Positions 37,201 through 50,248 are shown, numbered from the stretch's first letter. The stretch is 64,000 nt of DNA from Sitta carolinensis (GCA_032173965.1 CM063287.1:5027859-5091858); one strand, 5' to 3'. Notes: generated by a model not told the origin, from the letters alone. Translations and numbers: made by a program.

Positions 37201-40200
37201 GAGGCTTTTGATTTTAAAATAGGAGAAAATTGAATGCTTAGTGCAATAAATAAAAAGCAACAAAAGGCAAATGTCTTGGGAAGTGATGACAAGGGACAGG
37301 AAAATGAAAGGTACCTGCTCATCAGAAGGACAGTTCACCAAGATCACCAGGATGAACCGAAGTACCAATAAAGATCAAACATCTTCCAACACAAATTTGT
37401 GCAGTTTCTGGTAATGCCAAATTTTAGACTGTCCCCATAGATCATCTGTAGAAATACAGAAGTTCCACAGTCTTGTTGAATCATTATGCCCAGAACATAT
37501 TTTCAGAACATATGAGATCTGATTTTATTTATTTGCCAGTTAAGAGTTTGTTAGAGTAGTTAATTCCTCAAGAGAAAAGTTTTCCAGTTCTAATGGGCAC
37601 CTGTCAAAAGAGCTGCATGATGAAAAAGAAATCAATGCTAACAAGTGGTATTCTATTGGAACGTTATGTCATCTTCTCCAGAAATCATTCCCCAGTTTTC
37701 TAATATGTTATCCTATTGATTTATTTACAGTTTCCTCATATTTATATGCTCACTTTTCACACTGCAATAATATGAGTATTAAACAGCGTGAACAAATTTT
37801 CTGTTCAGACTATTTAACTTTAACAAATGAGAACTGGAAGTGATTATTTTTGACAAGTCTGCACTCTGCAGGCTACCAATAGCAAGATAACCACTCTTGT
37901 GAAAGAAATGTCAACATACAATTTGTATGCATGATATTTTTTCTGTCCAAATAAATATTTCAACAAGGTCAAAACTCTTCTAGTTAGTATGTGACAATTA
38001 ATCTTGGAGTTAGTAAATTTAACAGCCTAGAATATGTATGACACATCCATAGTGGGGACTATGCTTAATTATAATAGAAAAATTAATCATGTTCCTATGA
38101 AAAGCAAAAGACAATAGTACAGTAGTCCAGAAGTCCTACTCAGAGTTTAGCAGATTATACACTGCTTAAAACATTTGAATAAAAAAAAAAAAAAAAAAGT
38201 AAAAAAAAAAAGTCTTCTTTCAAATTTGGCCTCCTTTTTTGATGTTATTCTGTATGTTAAACTCTCTAACAGTGGAGTTTAGGCAGCTTTGTCCTATTAC
38301 TGGCTTCCACAGACATCCAACACTATAATTTTCATTAAAAGCAGTACCATTACTTATCAATCCCTTGGAGTTTTTGGAGGTTGCTCTTTCCCCAGTCTTT
38401 TATTCTGCAGTGAAGTCTGGAGTCAGAAGCTTTAAGAGTTTGTTTGGACCTCTGTTAAACAAATGCCCAAGATTTTTGACCCTCTCGTACCTACTGCTCT
38501 CACCATTTCCATGACCAATGTCCAGCCAAAGCTTTTCCCCATCCACATGCCCAGCTTCAGACATTAGTTCCCACAAATCTACAGGCTGATGATGTCTCCT
38601 GGACAAGATCTTTTCCCACAGGTTATCCTTGGGAAGAGGAGATGTGTCTCACATGGCAGGGAGGAAGAGTTCACACAGAGGATATCAATCCGTCGCAGCT
38701 CATGTCACATGTCTGCCTCCTCACAAAGAGGGTGGCTGAAGGCTCTTGTGGGCTCTCCTGTTTCTGTTTGTATCACTCACCAGCATGGTGCTTGTCTCCT
38801 TCCTCTGAATGCTATGGAAGAACTCCAGGGAGTCCAGAAGAAATCTGGACAGTAGAAAACTGACTGATTTTAATTGCTTATGAACTCCATGAGAGTTATG
38901 AGTCATCTACCTCTACATTCAGGTCCTAAGTGAAGACATTGGGATATCTTGAGTTCTGCAGTTTGTGGCTGTGTATTTATCCCATAATATACGTCACCTT
39001 GGTTCTGGGGCTGTTTTTTACGCAGGAACAGAAGAGGCAAAACCAGGGTTTGTGTGTGTGCAGACATGTAGGGGTGCATGTGTGGGCAGACACCGAGCCT
39101 CAGGACAAATTTCCTTGGAAAGGACAGCACCCCCAGCTAATTCTCCAAAAGACCACAAAGCTGAAAGACCACAGAGCTGTTTAATTTAGACAGTGCTGCA
39201 GGCCTTTCCAGGGCACAGTGACACAAGCATATCTCAACTTGCTGAAAACCAACTAACTTACAGATTTTCAAGGTTGCACTGGTGATTCTGCCCAAACACA
39301 AAGCCCAGTGTGTCTCCTCTACAATTCTGGTTAGATTTCTTTCTTTCCCTTCAATCCATGCTATTTTTCCTCGTTAAGCAAACTTGCAGAATACATTTTG
39401 GAGACCTACAAGGTGGAACACTGCTAGATCTATTAGCAAAACCTTCAGTCCTTTACCAAAGAGGCCTGAAATGGCCAGAGTTCAGCCCAAAGCAGCAGCA
39501 CAACAGCCCTCTCTGATCCCAGCCATAAATCATGGCAAGTACAGGTGGGAGGAAAAGGGCTTAAACCAAATCTCTGGTCACATTCAGAACCATAACTCAA
39601 CATCACTGCATAGTCCCAGGCTCAGAAATAAACCGGGGGCCAACACAGCCCCAAAGAAAGCAGGAAAGAGTCCTCTCACTGGGACTTCTGTGCAGAAGGA
39701 CTGAGACTTCTCTGCATATCCAGTGTTATTGTTCATGCTTTCTCTTATCCCAAATAATCTAAAAAATATGAGTTGGATATAGGTCCAACCCACAAACTGT
39801 GTGTTACATCTCTGTGAGATACAAGGCATATGTTCTCCACATGAAAAGTACAAGATGGCAGATCATTTCCTATGGAAAAATTAGGCGCTTTCCACTGAAC
39901 ATCTGCAAAATATTCTTTCCCGTGTTCTGTCACTGTACTTCTTATATCTACACACAATTGAATTAACTTACACACTTAAGTCTGGTGAACATTTAAAGAT
40001 GCCATTTTTCTTTCCCTTACTTAGAGCAGAGTTCTTTTAGAGCACTGAGTTCTATTTCAACACATGAAGGTTACAGACACTCAGTTTTACAGCAGCCTAA
40101 AGGATTTCAACAGTGGCTTTTAATTTTTAAAGGAGTTCTCAAGTGACTGCTCAGTGAACCTGTCATGACAATGAGAGATATCTTCCTGTTCAAACTGGCT

Positions 40201-43200
40201 GAAGGGATTACAGCATACTATCTTGCTGCTGACTTCTCCTGCAGAAAACCCACAGGAATTGCTTGGGAAAGAACACAAATCGAGGGCCATTGCCCATTAA
40301 AGAGGTGTGTAAGGGAAAGCCAAGAATACACCAATATTTAAATGCTACAGGGACTTATCTGTGTCGTGGAGAGCACCACCAGGAAGAAGTCTGAGCAGCA
40401 AATCTAAGGCTTTATTTCCCCCCAGCCACCCCTCTCCTCACAGAGATTTTGACTGCTAACATACTCAGTTTTCCCAGCAAGCAAAAAGAATAGAAATGTT
40501 TGTGACTGTTTTTCACAAAGTGAAACCTTTTGGTCCATCCAGCCCGTTTCCAAAGAGCCATGACTAGCTCGTGGGAAGGACAAGCAGGCATCCTGCACCC
40601 TTTTCACTCCAAGCCCTTGGCATCACTCCAGTGCCCACAGGCACCTCGCTCAGTGCTGGCCACTGCTGAGAGGCAAAGCTCCCTCCTGAGTTCAGAGATC
40701 CTCAGCTAGGCTCTGCTCTTCCTGGTACTTCCTAAATGGCTCAGGGACCAGGTCTCTCTTATGAATATTTTAAGAGAGGTACCTCACCTGATAAAAGGGC
40801 AATACCATGAGCCACAGCTGCTCTTCTGTTTTATTGTCCCCCCCATTCCTGCTCTATGTGGGGCTTCAAAAACTGTGAAACAACTGGAAATTCAACAATA
40901 CTTATGAAGCATTATTAATACATGAGCACTCACTAGTTCAGAATGCAAAATAAAACCCTGAATAATTCAGCATGACTTTCTTTGCTGGAAAGTCTTAAAT
41001 ACTATTTTTAATTAACCATCAATATTAATATTTATTTAGAAAGCCTCTAAAATACCTAGTAATTCCATAACCAAGCAAGCAATGTAGACCAAAATGCAAT
41101 CTCCATTATTTGCAGTATGCTACTCAATTGTGAAAAAAACAATCAGCAGCTATGAGAGTCCCAGTATGTGGGAGCATGATAGAACATGAGCATAGGGATG
41201 CAGGATGTTCCCCTGATGCTGCAGGCTGGGAAATGAAACCATGGTGCTACCCTCTGTCCCTTTTGCCCAGGGGACACCAGAGCCAGGGGACACTTTCCTT
41301 AGAAAGGCATATGACAGAGTTTAGGTTGCACATTTACAGTCCTGCTTTTCATCAGTTTTTAAATGGCCTGTTAAAGCCAGAACTCACCAGTACTATTCTT
41401 ACAGTGAATAAGGGAAAATGTCAAAGAGAAAGCTAGTAAATACAACCCAAGTGTAGGAAGAAAATACAGGTCACTACTATGATACTAAAACTCTCAAGTG
41501 GAGCCAAGACAAGACCAAATTTCCCCACCAAAAGTGATAGCCATAGTCTTTCATGCCAGAACCTGAATCCAGAGGAAATGAAGCCTTGTATTTTGCCATG
41601 TGTAGGGCAATCTTCAGCAATAGTCATTGCTCTTCTATTATGTCGAAGAAACATTCTGGTGACAAAAATACTTGCTGAGCCTCTGGTTGGAGAAGTTTGT
41701 AAGCTGTAACTTTCAATTGTCTTGGAACTGAAAATCCATCAAAATGAGAAGCAGTAAGTCACAAGTTTTGTAATAATGAACACATTGTTACTTTTTCAAC
41801 CAGTCTCTGCTTTCCCTTTTTTGAAAGTCCTATCCATGCATTTTGTGTCCATCTAAGCTCAGTCCAGGGACAAATACATTTAACACTGCTGACAGTCAAA
41901 GTAAACAACCTGACAAAAATCCTAAGGGAAACTCTTAGACTAGAATCCTCTGAAGATTTATAGGCCCTATTGACACAACTTCTCTATGCCAATATATCTC
42001 AAGTAGAGGCCAGGCTCCAGAGAGAAACCCTAGAGAATCTTTCATGCCCACATTGCCTGATCATCATCTGGGAGCAGATCTCAAGCAGCAATATCATCTC
42101 CCAGAGATCCTAACTGCTTCCCTATCACTCATCTCTCATTTTTTTTTCTGTTTTCACAGTAGATGCAATGATTTCACCCTGACTGCTTATTCCAGTCATA
42201 TGGATGCCCAGATCTCTGGAGAGTTCTGCAAAACAGCTATTGTTAGTAAACATCCTAGGAAATATACATTTCAGGTAGAAAACACCTTCCCTGTTCCAAT
42301 CTATCTCTAAAAAAGAGAATTTTCTCACTCATTTGTCGTTGTTCTCTCTGCCTCATAAACAAGTGCTACTGGGGGAAACTGCAATAAAGTTCTCTCTTTA
42401 GGGAAGCAGAACAAATTATTTTCTTACTGCAAAGATTTCAAAAAGAAAAAACCTGCACATTGAACAACAAACAAATGAAAGTGGTAAACAAAACATATTA
42501 ATATTTTTTCTAAGTTTTCTATTTATCCCCAAAATGCTTCAGTTGTTGCACACAGAATTTTAAGTACTGTATTTTCTTTAAAAAATAAGGATCATAATAA
42601 TTTAAGACAAATTTGATTTTCTGGGTAAGGAAGCAGCACTCAACTTTTGAACACAAGTGGTTTTCATTTAACAGGTAATTGAGTTTGTAAGGCAAGTTTT
42701 AAAGTAGCTGGGTCTTCAGAGCTGAGGACCTGAATGTAAGAATTCCAATTGCTTTTTTACATGTAAGCACCATTCTCTAGTAGTGGCTCCACAGCCACAT
42801 AGCAACTCTCAGCTCAATGCCTTTAGGGCAAGACTATTTTTCCTAAGTTGTCTGGTGCAGCTCTTAATTCAGGAGCAAAGTAAAAAGACAGCAATAAAAT
42901 ATAAAAATCATAGATTGAGGGTCCCTTCTTGGCTTTGGAGCATTGTCTCCACTGCAACAGCTTTAGTTCCTTGCACTCCCAGCACTTTGCTGTGGTTGCC
43001 CATCAGTCCTGAGCCATGGGGATACTGTGTGACACATTGGCTTTCACCACAGCCTTGGTTTGCTCAGGGGGATGAGATCCTGGGAATGAGATCCTGCAGG
43101 ACACAGCCAGGGCCAGCTGGTTTCTCCATTGCTCCTGAGAAACTGTCAAACAAGTGATTCCTGCCACATTAGTATCAAGTCATCCCTTGCCAAAAGTCTA

Positions 43201-44723
43201 CAAATTCTCCAGCTCTAATTATTTAGTCTTAAAATAGTAGGTGTTCCACCCCATAAGGAGATCCCTTAACTTGTAACTAAGTATCTACAGCTCTCCCACA
43301 AAACCAGCACCAAGGATTATCGTGTTCCAGGAAGAATTCTGCCCAAAACTTAAACATATTATAAATTAAAATGCACATTTTTATGGAGGAGGAGGAGGCT
43401 GGGATAGGGAAAGGGGAAGTCATATTACAAGATGAACAGCAGGTTTTCAAATTCATCTAGTTTGATACACTTTATTATTAGAGACAGATAAAATTTAAAC
43501 CATTTTGTTGGGCTAATTGCATTCTGATTTGAAGGGATGATCTTATATCACAGAATTTTAGTCAGGTTCCTGTACTAGAATGAATGAACAACATTCACAA
43601 AACCCACTAATGGAATCACAAGGCAATTATGGGAACATTAATTTCAAGCTCAGACATTTATCACCGAGTTAGTTGCTTCTCTTTTTCAATAGTGAGAGAA
43701 CAGCTGCTATCCCACATACAGTCTTCTGAAATTTCTAAGACTGTTGCTGTAATACTCAAACATTTCAAAGCTTTCAGTGCCTTTGTCTTTCTAGCAAATC
43801 CAAGAGCTTTGGAAAATCTCATTGTCTAGAATAGAGAAAAAATGGAACTCCCAATCCATGGGGAAATAAAACAATTTTGAAAAATCCTGCTTCAAATCAG
43901 AGCTGAGACAAAAGATACCTCTTCTCCCATCCTCCTTTCTTGTTTTTGCAAGAAAAGGATCCACAAAATTTCAGTTTCATGAAAATAAGTACAAACTTTC
44001 TGGATCATTGGGCATCTGAGAGGTCCGCAGAAGGTTTTCTGGGTAGGCAGTAACAGAGATACACATTCAGTTCAAAAGGTGGTTGCTGGATCCTCTGTTC
44101 CACAAAGAAAACCAAAACATTTTTCCTTAAAAAAATTATTCCCACTTCAAGCTAACCACCACCCTGCTGTGGTTTTGGGTAGAAAGAGGACAAGGCTCAG
44201 ACTTACAAAGGGGCTTCTTAGGATTGGACTACCTTGTTTTGATCCTCCAGGAATGGGCATCACAATCCAAGTGCTCATTTTAGCATTTACGTTTCTTACA
44301 ATCTTCTAATAATTTCTAGAGCTAGCACACTAGGCATGATTCAGAACTGCACCAAGCAACAGACAACATGAAGGAAAGATATGTCTGAAGTCCCAGCCCT
44401 TTCTTCTGGGGTTTAACCCTGAACTCAAGTATGATATTAAAAAATTCTATTTCAACACCCAAAAGTCACTCTTGGGTTTCTGCAATGCAGTATTGGCTGC
44501 CAGTAAGTAAATCCCAGATTTTCTCTGGCAAAGATGGAAGAGGTGCACATCCAAGTGCACTTTACACAGTGATTTTCATTCAAAATTCACAGCTGTTCCA
44601 TGGGAATTAGGACCTTGATTTTCACTGAAGCATCCATGTGAGCATACAATGAAAGCAGACTTATTCTTGCTCACTTCTTTCCTGGCCCTGGAGCTCCCAC
44701 TGCAGTTTTTTCACACACAGAGC
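34230..44723. other. Intergenic, no gene seen
   Basis: About 10.5 kb without a recognisable gene or mobile element apart from A runs at 38181-38198 and 38201-38211. Frames stay at or below 124 codons (42783-43157) with no domain. A TG/GCATG-rich patch lies around 39045-39085. This is the longest repeat-poor stretch in the window and the best place to look for conserved non-coding elements. Confidence 0.5.
38181..38211. repeat. Poly(A) tract, interrupted
   Basis: A18, then GT, then A11. Confidence 0.95.
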
Positions 44724-45016
44724 TGTGGAAGATAGGGTCCGGCGAACAGAAGATACCACGCTGTACGGAAAGACAGGGTCAACCCCCCCTGCACATAACC
44801 AGTAGTCATAATAAGTTAGCCAATAGTATGAAGCTTATTACGTAAGTAGACGGATGTGGTGACAAAAATTGCAACATATATAACGCTGTGTAACGCTGAA
44901 TAAACTGCCATTTGCCGTCCATCACATTGATGTCTTGTGAGCATTTGGTCCGAGCAGTCTGAGGTGACTGACCGTGCCGTTCCTGAACCAGGTCGCCACG
45001 CCTCGCTGAGGCAACA
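44724..45016 (+). mobile_element. Solo LTR, alpharetrovirus-like
   Basis: A 293-bp LTR starting TGTGGAAG and ending GGCAACA, flanked by the near-identical hexamers cagagc (44718-44723) and cacagc (45017-45022), as for a 6-bp target duplication. The layout matches avian leukosis/sarcoma-type LTRs: a compact U3, TATA-like ATATATAA at 44876-44883, then AATAAA at 44899-44904 immediately followed by CTGCCATTTGCC and a CACATTGATGT block. This is the R-region arrangement known for the ASLV/EAV group. No internal genes remain. A 134-codon minus frame across it is an artefact. Confidence 0.78.
44876..44904 (+). promoter_or_regulatory. LTR TATA and polyadenylation signal
   Basis: ATATATAA and AATAAA lie about 23 bases apart, start to start, within the alpharetrovirus-like LTR. 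Both probably sit upstream of the transcription start, as in ASLV LTRs. Confidence 0.55.
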
Positions 45017-47508
45017 CACAGCAGGAGGCACACTTTCTTCCAAAGGCCACAGGAACAGCAAAACCAGAAAAATGGTGCATAAACTCACAGCTCTAATTTG
45101 ATCTGACATGAAACCCTGCTGGCCTGCACCCACTGTGTATTGCAGCAGCAGAGTCCCCAAGTCTCTTCTCTTTCTTTTTTCACTGCCACTTTGGTTACCC
45201 TCAGGACAACCTGATATCACTTCAATTTTATTCCCAGACTTAGAGGGTTTTTAATTAATTCACTTTCAAGCACAGCACTGAACTTACATCAGAACATGTA
45301 ACATCTCAACTTAATGTGCTTTTCTGGTTTTTAGCTGTATGTTTTCTGCTTTTTTTTTTTTTTTTTCCTTGAAAAGGACTCCATGGTGGCAAATCCAATC
45401 AAGTTCCAGTGCTGCAATCGAGCTATATCACTGCTGTGGTTCCAGTGTGTGTGCCCACATGCAAAGCCATTACTGCACTGTCTCCCTAACATTGCATTAT
45501 AAGATTTTCTCCTGATCCTGAGGAGCAAAGTGATCTGGTCTGTTCCTTTGATAATATCATATGCATGGGAGAGCACTGGGTGCTCCGCTCTGCATTAAAC
45601 ACCACAGGAGTCTGGGTAATTCACTTGTTCAGTGTTTGAAAAGCACAGAAATTCACCTTTATTTTCCAAGATTTTCTGTAGCAGTCTCGTGACATATTCC
45701 AAGGGCTGGTAGCAAGGGGACAGCTATGAATGTCACACCACTCCCCTTATAAGAAATCCTAATATGATCCATATATTGATGGTTTCAAATTATCTCTTAA
45801 TGCAAAGCTATTGTCACACACTCTCAGCTTCAAAGGCAGAGAGGTACAAGAGTTAACAGCTCCCACTGTTGTAATTTCTCCCCCTTTGCCACACATCAGT
45901 GTAATTAAACCCCTTGTTTTTGAGGGAGTGCTCAGATCCAGCAAGCCCCAAAAGTCTGTCTACACCCCAGTGAAGGCTGCAGGAAAATCCATCATCACAA
46001 GGACTCAGTTTTGTGCAATTAAAGTGACGAGGCCCAGAAACAACCCTGGCTCCTTGTGACTGTCTTGTGAACATGCAGGGAGGTGAGAATGACAGGCAGG
46101 AGCTCCCAACATCCTTCCGTGCTTGGCCATGATGATAAAATACTCATGAGTTGGTAACAAGCCCAGCAGCCTCCTCCAGGTTGGAGCTATCAATCATCTC
46201 CAGCACAAGCTTCTCACAGTGTTTTCAGGGAAATCCAAGAGCCCTAAACCAGCCAGCTTTATTAATTATTTTCTCATTTGCTTTTACATAAGCGAAGTTA
46301 CCTGAGCCACAGATCAGCCCAAATGTTTACTAGATGTGCCTTCTAATTGGACTGACTAAAAATAAATGCACAAAAAGCCCCAGGAAGGCCCTTAATTATT
46401 CTGAAAAAAAAGGATATTCAAACTTGCTTATTCCGTACAACACTTACATTTTCACTTAAACTTCCCCGATACATGAAATGATTTTGGTGCATGGATAATG
46501 GAGGTGAGGAAATTTCAGACTTAATATGACGAAGACAGCCCAAGGTGCAACAATTCTAGCTCCACCAGATGTGAGAGACTAGAGAGAATTACAGAAAATA
46601 TTTTTGCTTTTTTTAAAAAAACAAAGTATTCTCCTTCTGTAGCATTTCATAGCCAGGATGGCACTAGGAAAAAATATCTGCTCCCATTTCGATTTTGGAT
46701 CAGGATCCTCTTTGCAAGAGTTCTAAACAGCCAAACGCAGCTGACCCAAAGTCTGTTTGGAAATCAGTGGGAGCCTTTAGACCATTTCTGGTGTGTGTTG
46801 GAATAGCTCATTGGCTCCCAAAGTATAGCCGTAAAGATGAAGAACATCCAAACCCTAACTCACAGTTTTATTGATTCATAAACAAGTCTTACTGGGCAAA
46901 AATATTTCTAGTGGTTTTTACATCTTTATCTGCATTTTCCCATATCTTGACATACTTAAATTTCTGCTGGAAAACAAAGCAGCAATGACTGAATCAACAG
47001 CTGCACTTTAGTGATAAGGGATCAATGAACAAGTTGTGCAGGCTGTTGCTGTTCCGTGTTTGCTAACTAAACTGAACTTCTGTGGCTGGGAAGCCCTAGT
47101 TCCAACTAGCCATAGCAGTACTTCATACCATATGTTTCTGGAGTTTACTTTAATTCTGATGCAGCATTTGAAAAAGAGAGAAGGAAGAGTTTGTGTTTGC
47201 TGATGCTCTTTTTTTTTTTTTTTTTTATCAGTATGGTCCAGTTAATAGCAACTGTTCCAACTTATATTGACCCGGTAAATGATCACATAATTAAGCATGT
47301 GTGCCATACGTGCAACTGCAGGCTGGGGAGTTGCCTGTTCCTTCCATGACAGACAAGTGCTATGAATATGTACCAGACATTAATTCATACTCTCAGGTGT
47401 TGAGATACTCAGGCAGAAGGACGGAAACCTTGCTGTTGTTGCACATTGGAAGAACAACACAAAACCAGCAGTCTTGGTGGAAGTCGTAGAGAAACACCAC
47501 TTTTCAAG
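45017..47508. other. Intergenic with T runs
   Basis: No gene seen. T runs lie at 45350-45366 (17) and 47209-47226 (18). Frames are at or below 82 codons. Confidence 0.5.
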
Positions 47509-48380
47509 TGTATTGGGTTTGTGTGACTAGGTTTTGATATGGGGGGCTACAGGGGTGGCTTCCGTGAGCAGCTGCCAGAAACTTCCTCCATGTCCAGGAA
47601 AGCCAGCACCATCCTGCTCCAGGACAGATCTGCCACTGGCCAATCAGGAATGGTGGTGACACCTCAAGGATAACAGATTTTAACAGGAAAAAACAGTTAT
47701 TCTGCAGTTGGGTTCAGAGCAGAGCAGAGCAGACTGAGGATATGTGAGAGAACAGCTCTGCAGACACCCAGGGCAGGACAGGAGGAAGGGCAGGAGCTGC
47801 TCCAGGTCCCAGAGCCAGAATTCCCCTGAGATGCCATGGGGAAGCCCATCGTGAGGCAGCTGTGCCCCTGCAGCCCATGGAGGACATGGGAGTACAGAGA
47901 TTCTTGTGCAGCCCCTGGAGCAGCCTATGCCAGAGCAAGGGAATGCCCAAAGATGGCTGTGACCCCTCGGGAGACCCAGACTGGAACAGGGTCCTGGCAG
48001 GGACCTGTGCACCCATGGAGAGAGGACTCCATGCTGGAGCAGATTTGCTGGAATGACTTGCGACCTGGGCCAGAGCACCCTGTTCTTCAAGGACTGAGCC
48101 CATGGAAGAGTGACCCATGCTGCAGCAGTTCACAGTTGGATGCAGGCTGGAGAAGTTCATGGAGGACTGTTTCCCCTGGGAGGGACCACACGCTGGAACA
48201 GGGGAAGAACTCCAACTGCCCTCCCTGAGCAGCAGTAGAAATGACATGTGATGAACAGACCACAATTGCCTGCAGTGCTGGGGAGGAGGTAAAACTGGCA
48301 AGAAGGGAGGGGTAGGGGGAAGGTATAATAATAATCACCTCTGCCACAACTTTTTATTCCTCATAACAGACACTAACTCT
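47509..48380 (+). mobile_element. ERVL-type LTR, 3'-truncated
   Basis: It starts TGTATTGGGTTTGTGTGAC after tcaag. Then come a GGGGGGCTACAGGGGTGGCTT block, CCAATCAGGAATGGTGGTGACA, repeated GCAGCCCATGGAGGA/CCCATGGAGAGAGGA modules, and a late AGAAGGGAGGGG...GGAAGG. I recognise this as the GC-rich avian ERVL LTR type. Recognition fades near 48380 and no 3' terminus or matching target repeat is seen. It ends about 120 bp before another LTR (48505). The overlapping frames of 130, 136 and 195 codons here are LTR sequence, not genes. Confidence 0.7.
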
Positions 48381-48504
48381 CTTCCACCTGTGATTATCTT
48401 GGCCTGGGATGCTGGAAAGAGTAATATTGTTTTTCTAATGACAGCTCCTCCACAAATGTAAAAACGTCTCAAATTAAAACTCCGTATTTTATATGATACA
48501 AATA

Positions 48505-48798
48505 TGTTGTCCTTGAAACTAAGCCTTCTGATTTGTTTTAGTATAGTGGAGTCAGTTCTCATGAATTGTAAGATAAACAAGAATCATGTTTGCATTCCTC
48601 TGTGAAAAGATATCACCTGATGGACTTCTCAAGTGACCACTGGAGATGGAGGGGTGGTAACTTCTCTGTCCAATCTCTGGGCACTGTCCAGAAACTTATA
48701 TATACAGCTCAACAATAAAGGATAGAGTTCTTTTTTTCTTCTCTGCCTGAACACCTGTTGTGTGTGTTGCTGTGTTCCCTCTGTGTGTCACAGTGACA
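48505..48798 (+). mobile_element. Solo LTR, family C, copy 2, with perfect TSD
   Basis: A 294-bp LTR starting TGTTGTCCTTGAAAC and ending GTCACAGTGACA. The flanking hexamer caaata is identical on both sides (48499-48504 and 48799-48804). It has TATATATA at 48697-48704 and AATAAA at 48714-48719. It is homologous in reverse to 15544-15830. The 6-bp duplication points to an ERVK/ERV2-type integrase. Solo, with no coding region. Confidence 0.88.
48697..48719 (+). promoter_or_regulatory. LTR TATA and AATAAA
   Basis: TATATATA followed after about 9 bases by AATAAA in the family C LTR. The tight spacing places the polyadenylation signal near or upstream of the transcription start. Confidence 0.55.
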
Positions 48799-49124
48799 CA
48801 AATAGATTTTGATATCAAAGGGGAGAGGAAAATTTTATATTAAATTATATCACAACTTTATAGTGAGTCATTTCTAGCAGACAAAGCTATGAACAGGGAA
48901 TAAAACCTACTTCAAAACTCTTGAGAGAAGTGAGCACTTCTTCAGTAGTGGCATTAAATGCCAATCCTTATATAAGATGAAATTTAACTGCCGGGATCTG
49001 ATAGCTTTTAGGTACCTAATTTTTAACCTGCTACACAAGACACCTGTGAATTATTATTAGGAACCTGAGACAAGGCCCTCAGGGCACAGAAGATCCCTCC
49101 TGGTAAAGCTCTGATGAAGGCCAT
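48799..49124. other. Spacer between LTRs
   Basis: About 325 bp AT-rich; nothing recognised. Confidence 0.5.
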
Positions 49125-49824
49125 TGTCTTGGTTTAAATGACAGATGTCTGCTAAGGAAGGCAGGAGCCTCCCCTGGGATGGAGAATGTAAAACCCCTCC
49201 CTCCAAATTATTATAATTTTGAAATTAAGGGTTCTCAGGCAAAGATATGGGAATAGGAATAGCAGTTCCTTATTAGGAGAATTAAAATAAAAATGCAGTA
49301 ACACAAAAACCAAACCCACTGAGAGTCAGAATCCAACCTGCCCCCTGTGGGTCAGGGTGTTGGCAGCAGAGCCATTAATGGGGGCTGTAGCCCTCCTGGA
49401 GTGGCAGATGTGGCTCTGTTGGAGCTAAGATCCTGAAGAAAGGTGTAGATTTCGTCTGAAGATCCAGTGGTGGCGTAGATGGGCCTGGTTTTCCTCTGGG
49501 AATCCAGTGGAAAAGGCTGCCTTGGTGTTCCAACTGTTCAGATTTTTATCCAAGTAAGAATGCTTGGCTCATCCCCTTGGATGGAACCTCTCCCAGTGGG
49601 ATGATGTCAGTTTATCAGCCATGAAATGAGACTCAATGGCCCATCAGCAGAAGACATCTCTCTGGATGGACGATGGGTTCATGGAAGAGATAAGAAAACC
49701 TGCCCCAGCTGGTTTCTAAACAGCTGCCCCATGAACAGAGAATTACCACTCCCCCACCCCCAGTTTCAACAGATGGTGATAGAATACATGTTTCTGGTCA
49801 CATCTTGCACAGCAACCCAAGGCA
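49125..49824 (-). mobile_element. Solo LTR, family D, copy 3, with perfect TSD
   Basis: A 700-bp LTR in minus orientation. Plus-strand ends are TGTCTTGG (49125) and CCAAGGCA (49824), which form an imperfect terminal inverted repeat. A 5-bp direct repeat, gccat, lies at 49120-49124 and 49825-49829. Its 3' part (minus strand) matches the LTRs at 21365 and 30755: AGGAACTGCTATTCC, TTTGCCTGAGAACCC, TTTCAAAATTATAATAATT and GCAGACATCTGTCATT. The 5-bp duplication fits an ERVL-class or similar integrase. No internal sequence is present. Confidence 0.9.
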
Positions 49825-50210
49825 GCCATCAGTAAAAGACACCTTTTCCACAACTGGTCTCTGTGTCCAACCCACTCCACGGGGGCTGCTGGGTGCCCTG
49901 TGCTGGGCTGCTGGCATGAAAGGGGAACTGCTGCTTCTCAGGTGTGGGGTTCATCAGTGCCTCATGTCAACCCCAAACCATCTCCGGACACAGGGCTATG
50001 CAAAAATAGAACTTTTTTGTAACACTGTAAATGCAAGGTAATTATAGTTAATTTTAAAACAAACAAAGAAATAAACCCTGGGTCTGAGACTATCTGGACT
50101 CCTTTCTAAAGCAGAAGCCATTCAAGCATGTATAACTCAAAGAGACTGCCAGCCTGCGGTACCTGCTGGGCAACACAGAAGTTACATAATAGCAAGTTAT
50201 TTCCCCCAAT

Positions 50211-50211
<1 letters not shown>

Positions 50212-50244
<33 letters not shown>
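50212..50244. repeat. Poly(A) tract
   Basis: 33 consecutive A, the longest mononucleotide run in the window. Confidence 0.95.

Positions 50245-50248
<4 letters not shown>

Noticed and set aside
44816..45220. 134-codon minus frame
   Set aside because: Overlaps the alpharetrovirus-like LTR on its antisense strand.
47680..48301. Open frames of 130-195 codons on both strands
   Set aside because: They lie within the GC-rich ERVL-type LTR and overlap each other; no retroviral or host protein signature.
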